A stretch of DNA of 64,000 bases from Mesorhizobium sp. M2A.F.Ca.ET.046.03.2.1 (lineage in GTDB: Bacteria; Pseudomonadota; Alphaproteobacteria; Rhizobiales; Rhizobiaceae). Positions within the stretch are counted from its first letter, which is position 1. Each line of letters begins with the position of its first letter. The notes under the pieces were generated by a model. The model made no database searches. It saw nothing but the letters and a program-made list of their open reading frames with translations, and was not told the origin of the DNA. Both the position numbers and the translations under genes were made by a program. The stretch is taken from the NCBI RefSeq assembly GCF_003952425.1, contig NZ_CP034449.1, positions 1,116,001 to 1,180,000 on the forward strand, in the 5' to 3' direction. Below, piece after piece: positions 28,677 through 36,144 of the stretch.

Positions 28677-30161
28677 TCACTTGTCGATACCAGACTGGCT
28701 GGCTGACGGGCCTTTTCTATTGGCCGAGTGACCTGACAATGCGGAGAACCTGCCGATCAAGAACACTCGGAGGACCTCAGCTGAAGCCCGAGCTGCGAAC
28801 GGTTTGAACCTATCATCTTTCTTCGGATCGGCATGGTCCATGACGCCTTTGATCACGATCCACCGCTCGATTCCGGCGCTTCGGGCCACCTCTCCGATGA
28901 CAGCCGCCTCCATTTCAAGCCCGAGAACCGAACGCACGCCCATGCGGGCGAGCATGTCCCAGGTTAGGCCGTCCTTGACAACCACATTTCCACTCGCAAT
29001 TGGGCCCCGCTTGATGGCAAACGGCAACCGCGCGGGCGGGTCCACATCCATGAGTATCGAGCGTCGAACTTCGTTCTCACCTTTGCTGGTTAGCCGAAGA
29101 GCGTCGCCCTCTACAACGACAAGCGCATCGGCTTCGAGCGCTTCAACGGCAGCGCGCCATTTGCCCGGTTCGAAATAGCGTCGCCGAGCAGGATGCCTCT
29201 TTGGGTCACCCCCGCCATTGAGGCGTTCCATGATCCAGAAGCGTGCATCGGCATCGGTCGGACGTCCGTAGCTCGGCGTCGCTTCGGCGGAGAGCGCATC
29301 GGCTGCCCGTAGCCAGTCAATAGAAACAGGCGACTGTCGATGATCGCCGGTGAAGCCGCACTGATCGACCTTGCCCTCGTCATACTGGTACGTCATTTCG
29401 GAGACAACCACGTCGCCCAGCGCTAAATCCGCCGGGTTACCCGCGCACACGCCGCACATCACCAAATACCTTGGTCGTAAGCGCTCCGCCAACATCATCG
29501 CCAAGGCGCCTGTCCGGTTGGCCCCCATTCTCGTGGGCTTTGCCAAAGCCAGAGTGAACAGTGGTTCACCACCCGAAAAGAAGGTTCCAGCGAGATGGCA
29601 GGAACTGGAATCCTCGCGAAGGCGCCACTCGCGCACGCCGTTGTGCCCCGGCATGAGCGCCGTAAATGCGACTTTTGCAGCTACGAACTCTTCCTCTATC
29701 GCTGTAATCAGCAAAACATCCGTCCGCTCCCCGGCTATGACCTCGCTCTCCGCTTGCGTCCAACGTCGGAGCCGGAAGTGCCCCTTTGATAATTGACTCG
29801 TCCAATAATTTCCGCGGAGTTCGTTACCATCTTCGTAGAACCTCAATATAGCCGCGCCTTTGTACGGGCCATCATTGTTCACTTCAAGAAACTTAGGCTC
29901 AACTTCGTACAAATAATGAAGTACTGGACCACTCGAACCCTCACGTCCGTAGCGTGCGAAGATTGTGCGTGAGTCCGAGTTCTTGGATTGCACCTCCATG
30001 CTGATCCCGTTTGAGTCTTCGCGAATGATTGCGGCGGCTTTGACATCGCCGGTTTTCTCCCCACGCTGCCATGTAATGTTCATGCTCCAGCGGCCAGCAA
30101 TATTCGGAAGGTTTGCATCGCCCAACGCGTGCACCACAGAACCATTATTATTCGGGCTCAT
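28677..30161 (-). CDS. Beta-barrel fused to purine nucleoside phosphorylase domain, candidate nucleosidase effector
   Basis: A 494-residue protein in two parts. Residues ~18-118 look like a small beta-barrel (IAGRWSMNITWQRGEKTGDV, then alternating strands ending KGHFRLRRW), in the style of Cap15-like cyclic-oligonucleotide sensor barrels. Residues ~128-475 form a nucleoside phosphorylase/nucleosidase domain: VLLITAIEEEFVAAKVAF, VMCGVCAGNPADLALGDVVV, the purine-site motif GLEMEAAVIGEVA and a late VIKGVMDHADPKKDD. An insertion with a wHTH-like stretch lies between. Such PNP-type domains occur as effectors in CBASS and other immune systems, where some cleave ATP. ATG 30161 is preferred over TTG 30176. 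The gene converges with cap3 and follows the 30173-30646 gene. Its role as a second effector is inference. Confidence 0.82.
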   Translation of the reverse strand: MSPNNNGSVVHALGDANLPNIAGRWSMNITWQRGEKTGDVKAAAIIREDSNGISMEVQSKNSDSRTIFARYGREGSSGPVLHYLYEVEPKFLEVNNDGPYKGAAILRFYEDGNELRGNYWTSQLSKGHFRLRRWTQAESEVIAGERTDVLLITAIEEEFVAAKVAFTALMPGHNGVREWRLREDSSSCHLAGTFFSGGEPLFTLALAKPTRMGANRTGALAMMLAERLRPRYLVMCGVCAGNPADLALGDVVVSEMTYQYDEGKVDQCGFTGDHRQSPVSIDWLRAADALSAEATPSYGRPTDADARFWIMERLNGGGDPKRHPARRRYFEPGKWRAAVEALEADALVVVEGDALRLTSKGENEVRRSILMDVDPPARLPFAIKRGPIASGNVVVKDGLTWDMLARMGVRSVLGLEMEAAVIGEVARSAGIERWIVIKGVMDHADPKKDDRFKPFAARASAEVLRVFLIGRFSALSGHSANRKGPSASQSGIDK

Positions 30162-30172
30162 CGGTCGCCTTG

Positions 30173-30646
30173 TCAAAAGTTGTGAACCTCGCGGCCTCTC
30201 TCGAAGACCGCCACGCCGTAATGCGTACTAGCCACGCCCGCCGCGAGGACAGCCGGTAACGCCGAACCGAATCGAGCAGCCCAATAGCGCCCGCCCCCAT
30301 GCACCCGTGGCCCCGCTGCGGCTTCGTGCGCTATCGGTGGTGAGAAGTAGACGGATAGTCTCAACACGCGGAAATCAGACGAGAGCACATGAAACCCGTC
30401 ATGGTAATCAGACGTCAAGCGCGAGATTTCGGTAAGAATCTTAGTTGTGCACGTATCGTTCGACGGTTCGAACGCCGGGCGGAGTGGCATGATGGGCAAA
30501 TCGTCGGGAGCATTGCTCACCAGCACGCCTATGCCTGAGAATAGCTCTCCCCCCGCGCTTCTGACTTCATTCAGCAATTCTTGCAATCGTCTTGTCAGCA
30601 TCACAGCTAGCGGTTGAAAAGGGCCTTGACCAGCGTCGGGCGCCAC
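30173..30646 (-). CDS. DisA_N/DAC-like sensor-type domain protein
   Basis: A protein of up to 157 residues. Its second half resembles the DisA_N (diadenylate cyclase) fold: DGFHVLSSDFRVLRLSVYF, then GGRYWAARFGSA and THYGVAVFERGREVHNF, matching the family run DGA...L, G-R-AA and VSEE-x-GR in outline. The classical DGA and RHR catalytic triplets are not intact (DGF, and GGRYWAA instead of GTRHRAA), so it more likely binds a nucleotide than makes c-di-AMP; this suits the DACNV-type sensor proteins seen in conflict systems. The start is GTG 30646 or ATG 30601. Its stop lies against the start of the PNP-domain gene, so they form an operon. Confidence 0.6.
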   Translation of the reverse strand: MAPDAGQGPFQPLAVMLTRRLQELLNEVRSAGGELFSGIGVLVSNAPDDLPIMPLRPAFEPSNDTCTTKILTEISRLTSDYHDGFHVLSSDFRVLRLSVYFSPPIAHEAAAGPRVHGGGRYWAARFGSALPAVLAAGVASTHYGVAVFERGREVHNF

Positions 30647-31322
30647 CTGGAAGGGAATCGAATGTCACTTTGGTGCAGCATTTCATGATATGCAGCTGTT
30701 AGAAATGGTTTGCCGTCGAGATTTGAGCACACTTGGACCCTATTCAAGTGATCCTAACGTATCGTGGCTGCGGTTATCGATATTGCCATCCCGCACGGCC
30801 CGTGCCGGCCGTAGCGTGGCCAAACATGACCATAGCAGAGCAGATAGCGCCGCGGAACAGGCCACTCGAAGATGAAGATTGAGCGGTGGCGTCCAAGTTT
30901 GTTCGTTTCCCACCGTGGAACGGATCTGGAGGCCGGTCCGCTTTTGGGCAGCGAGTCAACGTCCGCAATCGGTGCAAAGTACCGGGATGCTCTGCCTCGC
31001 GTATATGGCCTGCCGGGCACCATTTTGGCCGGCCGTCAAGAACGCGATCTTGGCAATGATCCAGGGGCAGCGATCACCGCCTCGCCCTCTACCGTGCCAG
31101 CCTCCCGTACGGCAGAATGTAGAGGTTGTTTGGTTCTAAAGGGTCACGGATGCGCCGCCTGATTGTTCGATACCTGAATGCCGAGCGCGAAACCTGGCTT
31201 GCGAAAGCTCCCCTGCTCGGCTGCGGCCGTGAAATAACGCACAGACGAAGCTCGATAGAGCGATGCGCCTTCGCCACCGAAGAACCTCATGCCTTCCTGG
31301 CTTCTGCAGAGCGCCGCTGGGG
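30647..31322. other. Interval without a recognisable gene
   Basis: About 675 bases. Several short overlapping ORFs exist on both strands but none has a convincing ribosome site or a family signature. Upstream control for the minus-strand DAC-like/PNP pair would lie in the left 100 bases. Confidence 0.5.
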
Positions 31323-31937
31323 CTAAATGACCGAGGCGTAGTTTCGGAGTTCGGTCACCGTTTTGGTGAGCCCTTGCCGCTCGAGGGTATCGAGGTATTC
31401 CTCTGCCGTTCTCGGAGGGTTTTTCAAACGTTTACGACAACGCTGGGCCGCTACCACGACGGCGGCTGTATTCAGGCCAAACTGATGGAACAGAAATTCG
31501 TCCGGATGCAGAAGCTCTATCTGGAACTTGGCGAGATAGTCACGCGGAAAGTCTTTCAGATTGAAAGTGATGATGGCGTCACAAGCCGCATGGATAGCGG
31601 CTGCGAGAACATGTCTGTCGTCACCGTCAGGTAGTTTTAGACCCTCAATCAGGTCCTCGTAGCCTTCAACCGTGCAGTCAGGCACTGCCTGGTTCATCAG
31701 TTGTTTTGTCCGCAAAAGCTGCTCGGGCTTAAGGTCCTCGCGATTCTTAAGCACGTTGCGAATCCATTCGTCATGGATTTGTTCAGTCCATTTCGCGCGA
31801 AATAGCCCTCCCGCTGCAAGCTCCATCAGGAAGTCTCGCAGCGGGGCCGGGTATAATACGCAAGCGTCGAGAATGACGGTGTAACTGGACTCCCTAATAG
31901 CCCATCCCCAAATCCTGCGCTTGGGCTGCGAGTTCAT
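31323..31937 (-). CDS. PIN-domain toxin
   Basis: A 204-residue PIN-domain nuclease. The acidic metal-binding residues expected of the family appear in order: Asp24 in VILDACVLYP, Glu in WTEQIHDEWIRN, two Asp in LPDGDDRHVLAAA and Asp in ITFNLKDFP. The C-terminal ~55 residues extend beyond the usual VapC length. The ATG at 31937 overlaps the upstream HTH gene by 44 bases, so the two are translationally coupled. The pair fits a type II toxin-antitoxin module in which PIN cleaves RNA and the HTH protein neutralises it. The frame is intact. Confidence 0.87.
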   Translation of the reverse strand: MNSQPKRRIWGWAIRESSYTVILDACVLYPAPLRDFLMELAAGGLFRAKWTEQIHDEWIRNVLKNREDLKPEQLLRTKQLMNQAVPDCTVEGYEDLIEGLKLPDGDDRHVLAAAIHAACDAIITFNLKDFPRDYLAKFQIELLHPDEFLFHQFGLNTAAVVVAAQRCRKRLKNPPRTAEEYLDTLERQGLTKTVTELRNYASVI

Positions 31938-32340
31938 CCATTACGCGCTGACGCTCTTCCTCAGTTGACCTACGGAATGCATCTAAATCTCGGAATTTGA
32001 CCCGTCGATGAGTTCCTACCATATGGAACTTGACCTTACCCTCCTCGAGGAGTCGAACAAGATAAGGACGTGACACATTCAGGTAGTCAGCAGCCTCCTG
32101 TGTGGTCAGCTCGGCATGGATTGGGAACAGGGTAACGGCATTACCCTGTGCCATTTCGGTGAGCAAATGATAGAGAAGATCGTTCACTGCCTTAGGCAGG
32201 CGCAGCATCTCTCCCCCATCCACTTGGATGCGCAATTCAGCATCCTCGTGCTTGGCTCTAGAAAGGTGGCGGCTGGCCTCCGCAGCCAATTCGGCATCGT
32301 CGGCCGAAGGCAATATCGGTCGTTCGAGCAGCGTAGTCAT
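31894..32340 (-). CDS. HTH (excisionase-like) antitoxin
   Basis: A 148-residue protein partner of the PIN toxin. Its centre carries an excisionase/MerR-like helix-turn-helix: TTQEAADYLNVSRPYLVRLLEEGKV followed by HRRVKFRDLDAFRR. The C-terminal part likely wraps the toxin. The start MTTLLERPIL at 32340 is chosen because the GGAAGA ribosome site lies eight bases upstream; the longer reading at 32376 has none. Upstream of it, about 190 bases separate it from the next candidate gene. Autoregulation by binding its own promoter is typical of such antitoxins but not visible here. Confidence 0.87.
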   Translation of the reverse strand: MTTLLERPILPSADDAELAAEASRHLSRAKHEDAELRIQVDGGEMLRLPKAVNDLLYHLLTEMAQGNAVTLFPIHAELTTQEAADYLNVSRPYLVRLLEEGKVKFHMVGTHRRVKFRDLDAFRRSTEEERQRVMDELAAQAQDLGMGY

Positions 32341-32531
32341 GGTCGTCTTCCCTGTGTTCCACGGATATAGCACCACGAATCAGCAATCGCAATATCCGAA
32401 ATAACCGAAACAAATGAACGAATCGTCGCCCTTTTTGTTCCCATTCCCAGAGAATGGCCAAGGACGAGCTTTGCATCCGACGTTAACGCATGACGCTCGT
32501 GTTTGGTGCAGGTCTTTGCTGACGTCCGAAC

Positions 32532-32816
32532 GTGCCGCCCAGGAAACAAAGAGGAGAGTTCACCACGTCCGAGATAAGTCGCCGCATCAACGAACTACGA
32601 GAGCTGACTGATGCGCAACACGAAATGGCGGAAGCAGCCCGCGACTGCGACAGAGCCAATCGAGCCGAGGAAGGGGCCCTAGCTGGCCCACGCCTACTGG
32701 CCGCTCAGGAGGGTGATCGCTTGGCTAGGGCCGGATCTGCTGGAGTCGAGATATGCGGCGAACTCGACCCGGAACATGTCCCGGCGCTTCTCCGCTCGAC
32801 AATGTGGAAGGCATGA
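32532..32816 (+). CDS. Doubtful small ORF
   Basis: A GTG-start frame of 94 codons reading a charged helix-rich protein (SEISRRINELRELTDAQHEMAEAARDCDRANRAEEGA). The coil-like composition is protein-like, but no family is recognised and the ribosome site is weak. It may be a fragment of a larger decayed gene. Confidence 0.25.
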   Translation: MPPRKQRGEFTTSEISRRINELRELTDAQHEMAEAARDCDRANRAEEGALAGPRLLAAQEGDRLARAGSAGVEICGELDPEHVPALLRSTMWKA

Positions 32817-32843
32817 CCGACCCGCGCGCAGCCGGTCAGCCCC

Positions 32844-33020
32844 TCAGATCACCCGAAGCTCGCCGGCCGACGTTTTTCCGGAACGTTTGTCCTGCACCAG
32901 TTCGTAACTGACCTTCTGCCTGTCTTGAAGCCACGTAGGCCGGAGCGCTCCACCGCAGAAATATGCACGAATACATCCGGGCCGCCCTGATCTGCTGAAT
33001 GAAACCAAAACCCTTTTGCG
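32844..33020 (-). pseudogene. Cold-shock protein (CspA family) remnant
   Basis: Three pieces of one cold-shock domain in different frames on the minus strand. KGFGFIQQ (about 33020) comes first, then DQGGPDVFVHISAVERSGL, then LQDRQKVSYELVQDKRSGKTSAGELRVI ending at 32844. These are RNP-type cold-shock signatures in the right order. The first ten or so residues and the start codon are absent, and two frameshifts separate the parts. It abuts the stop of the DUF4238 gene. Confidence 0.85.
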
Positions 33021-33030
33021 ATTTGTTGTC

Positions 33031-33996
33031 TTAGAGATCGAGATCAACGCGTTCCGACGCAGGTTTCGCAATCTCAGCCATGCGAAGTTTGTTGATCCTC
33101 TCTAGAAAGGTCTCCTCTCGACCCTCGCCCATGTGTTTCTGCACGAACCTCAAAGCAGCTGCGTTACTGCCGTACACGTAGTCGGTGGCATTGTTCACAA
33201 TGTGCTTATTAACCGCTGTCACGAAGTCCCACGGCCGCTTATCAAACAGATGTCGCCTGAACTCTTCCGTCTTCGTGGCTATGAAGACCCGGTGGGGGCC
33301 AATGGGCAGGATAATGTGCGCCTTAGGGCCGGTCATCCCGACAGAGGCAATTATCGGACGATCTGAGGTGACGAATTCACGCTCGCCATAGACATTGCTC
33401 GCCGTCCACTGCAATTGCCCTATGGCCTTAATCGCAGCTTCGACTTGGATCATGCCGCTTAACGCGATCATCGCAGCCCTCTCGTCAAACGTCGGCCCGA
33501 GCAGCCTTAGATAATCCTCCACCGTTTGGGGGTTGCCCATCATTCCGGACCGCTTGAAAGCGGCCTGCAAGCTTGGGAGATCCGAAAACCAATCGTGCTT
33601 GACGTAGTGCTTTAGCCGTCTGATATCAGCCGGCATGCGCATCATCAGCGAAAGCAGGTATTTGATCCACGCTACCGCTTCCTTGGGCGTCGCATCGCTA
33701 TCAAACCTCCCCATCATCAGACGCCGCATAGCAGCCGCCGCTTCCGTGTCGACCGGTCGAGTGAACTCTGTCTCGAAGAGGTTCGCGACCTTCTCCGGCA
33801 AACCCTCCACGGCATAGAGGCCGTTGATGTAACCAACGGCACTCGGATGTCGGCGCAAGGCCTTGACCTCCTTGTCGTTTGGCCTCGGCCTACTGAACTG
33901 AACGACGCGCCCATCAGCACCAGCCCATTCCTTCAGGTAGAACACCGGAAGGAAGTGGTGCTTGTTGGGATAGTTCTGCTTGAACTCCTTGCGCAT
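33031..33996 (-). CDS. DUF4238 domain protein
   Basis: A 321-residue protein with the DUF4238 opening: NKHHFLPVFYLKEWAGADGRVVQFSR, then YINGLYAVEGLPEKVANLFETEF. Later segments (FVTSDRPII, LPIGPHRVFIAT, VNKHIVNNATDYVYG) also follow the family pattern. DUF4238 proteins have no established biochemical role but turn up in accessory and defence regions. ATG 33996 (MRKEFKQNYPNKHH) is preferred to the start twenty codons upstream because the conserved part follows at once. The gene is intact and lies between the cspA remnant and a DUF4365-like gene on the same strand. Confidence 0.82.
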   Translation of the reverse strand: MRKEFKQNYPNKHHFLPVFYLKEWAGADGRVVQFSRPRPNDKEVKALRRHPSAVGYINGLYAVEGLPEKVANLFETEFTRPVDTEAAAAMRRLMMGRFDSDATPKEAVAWIKYLLSLMMRMPADIRRLKHYVKHDWFSDLPSLQAAFKRSGMMGNPQTVEDYLRLLGPTFDERAAMIALSGMIQVEAAIKAIGQLQWTASNVYGEREFVTSDRPIIASVGMTGPKAHIILPIGPHRVFIATKTEEFRRHLFDKRPWDFVTAVNKHIVNNATDYVYGSNAAALRFVQKHMGEGREETFLERINKLRMAEIAKPASERVDLDL

Positions 33997-34226
33997 GCAG
34001 CGTCTATATCGTGCTATACCCTCCCCTTGATACGGCCACTGTCGGCCGCCGAGCACCGATCTCGCGGAATACCCGGCCTGCCGAAGGTCAGCGCCACGCG
34101 GAATCTCGGCAGCTCGTCATCTCGAGTCAGGCATGCTGGCGCTTTTCGAGGAAATATCTCCAGGTCGGTAGCTGACAAAAAGAGAAATAAGCTGGCGGGT
34201 CGGATCGCTCCAGCCCGCCCTTCTCA

Positions 34227-34473
34227 TCAACGCAGCACGCCGTTTTTCTTTGCCATCCATGTCGCGATAACATCCATGAGTGCCGAGAGGCAGTCATAGG
34301 GCTCAAGGCCGAGCTCCCTGAGTTTTGCACGGATACCATCCATCTCAGATGGATTTACACCGCCTTCGATCACCGAAGATACGAAAGCTGTGAAACCAGG
34401 TCCGGCCAATTGCCGTCTTCGAACAAGTTCCGGGTGGCTAAAGGACGCCGGGAGAACAGTCGCTGAGAGAGCA
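34227..34473 (-). other. Possible small ORF after the DUF4365-like gene
   Basis: The end of a longer open frame reads like a real peptide ([25 protein letters not shown]... [18 protein letters not shown]), about 75 residues following the stop at 34474. No ATG lies after that stop, so it would need a TTG or GTG start or be a decayed piece of the upstream gene. Confidence 0.3.
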
Positions 34474-36036
34474 CTATGCCGACGCGATCGCCCAATTTTC
34501 AAATGCTGCGGCGACGAGTGCAGGACCGATGGCTCGGCGCTCGCGTTTCGATCTCTCGATAGCCCGGTCGATGAAGTCCATGGTGCTTGCGCCCGGCGCA
34601 CGGGCGATATCGTCGACGACCCGCGGCTGGCCCCCGATGATGCTGAACTCCCGATCATCACGTTTTATTGTCTCGATGGGTACCTCGATCAAAGCAGTAT
34701 ACTGAGCCGCAGCCAGCTCCAACGTGAGAGGCGCAAGAAGGGTGTCCTGCCTATCCACGACGGCGTCGTCCTCCCAGCGTGGGATGAAGAGGTTCGCACC
34801 TGGAGTTGAGCCTAATGCCAGGAAGTCTTGGTATCTTTCGATCCAGTCATAGAAATCGGACAGGAGAAGTCTAGGCTTTCTCGTCCTGTTGTGCCGATCG
34901 ATAGCAGATGCCATCCGACGAAGCATGGGAGCAACCGGAATCCAGTTTCGGAATGGTCCCTTTTCACCCTCTGCGGCCGGCAATTCCAAGCTTGCGGATC
35001 CAACTTCGATCTTCAATTTTTTCTTCGAGCGCGCTAGTATCGCACCGACCTCGATCATCGTGACTGCCTCGTCCAATCCGACAGAGCGGGATCCGTCATA
35101 GTCAAAAATGATACCTGCCCGCTCGTTCGCGAAATCGAGGTTCACCTCAAAGAAGTTGTTGGCAAGTCGTATTGGAGCTTTCTGTCCCCCTTCGACGAAG
35201 GGCGGCACCACATACATCTTGACCGCAAACTTGGTCCAAGTTCCATCCTCGATGTCCTGAAGTTCAATCGATGCGGCCATGAGTGGTGGCGCGTCAAACT
35301 CAAGGATCGCCCTTTGGAAGAAATCGGTATCGTTGTCGAGGGGTATGCCAAACCGCCGGCGCTCGAGGGTCAGATGCTCGATATCGATTTCCCGCCGTTT
35401 GCCCAGGAATAGGTCGTGAATCTTATCGTGCCCATCCTCTCCGGGAACAAAAAAACTGCCGAGGATCGAGCCATCTTCAAAGCCACACGTCTGCCGCTCG
35501 CGGATCTTTGTTTCTATGTAAGTAGAATACGACCCCGAGATCATTACATTGAGGGCGTCCGATAATCCCTCGCCGGCGTTCCCCAGTTCAACGGCACGAT
35601 CGAGGGGTACGGGAACGGTTATCTTGTGAAGCTTGCGGTTGCCGCGGGACTCTTCCCGTCTGACCCGGCGCAATGTTTTATGGATGATAACCTCATCCAC
35701 CGGAACGATCATACTACGGGTCGGCAGTCTGCTCCCGCCGCCGAATTCAAGCACGACGATGGCAGCTGGAAGATCTGCGTCCACCAGATGCTTTAAAGCC
35801 GAGAGCTTGATGCGGGGTGCCTCCCCGGCCCGATCCGTCGATTTGACCTGGACGAGAAACTTCGCAAGGTCGTTTTGTCCGTCGAGCGGCCGGTCCGACG
35901 CTCGCACAGGTTCCCGTTCGAGAAGAAAATCCCAACCTAATCTGTCGACCGCGGACTTCTGGGCGCGAAACCCTTCCGGCTGGCACCAGCTGAGAAACTG
36001 GTTTTCTCCTATTGTGCCGACATCACGCTCGTCCAT
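34474..36036 (-). CDS. DUF4365-like nuclease-fold protein
   Basis: A 520-residue protein. The first ~110 residues fit DUF4365, a PD-(D/E)xK-type nuclease fold: [27 protein letters not shown] (the acidic residue in GWD), [10 protein letters not shown] (the Q-x-K motif), then [15 protein letters not shown]. The remainder of about 400 residues has no recognised domain and may bind a partner or substrate. The start [10 protein letters not shown] at 36036 follows GGAGAAGTG. In this island next to CBASS and Shedu, a DNA-targeting defence role is likely but inferred. The frame is intact. Confidence 0.75.
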   Translation of the reverse strand: MDERDVGTIGENQFLSWCQPEGFRAQKSAVDRLGWDFLLEREPVRASDRPLDGQNDLAKFLVQVKSTDRAGEAPRIKLSALKHLVDADLPAAIVVLEFGGGSRLPTRSMIVPVDEVIIHKTLRRVRREESRGNRKLHKITVPVPLDRAVELGNAGEGLSDALNVMISGSYSTYIETKIRERQTCGFEDGSILGSFFVPGEDGHDKIHDLFLGKRREIDIEHLTLERRRFGIPLDNDTDFFQRAILEFDAPPLMAASIELQDIEDGTWTKFAVKMYVVPPFVEGGQKAPIRLANNFFEVNLDFANERAGIIFDYDGSRSVGLDEAVTMIEVGAILARSKKKLKIEVGSASLELPAAEGEKGPFRNWIPVAPMLRRMASAIDRHNRTRKPRLLLSDFYDWIERYQDFLALGSTPGANLFIPRWEDDAVVDRQDTLLAPLTLELAAAQYTALIEVPIETIKRDDREFSIIGGQPRVVDDIARAPGASTMDFIDRAIERSKRERRAIGPALVAAAFENWAIASA

Positions 36037-36144
36037 ACACTCACTTCTCCGGAACATCATGCGCCGAGCGGCGTTCCTAACAGCCCTCTTCGCTCACTAT
36101 GTCTCGCCGCGCTGTTAAACGTACCTCGGCCTTCGCCGCCGAAT

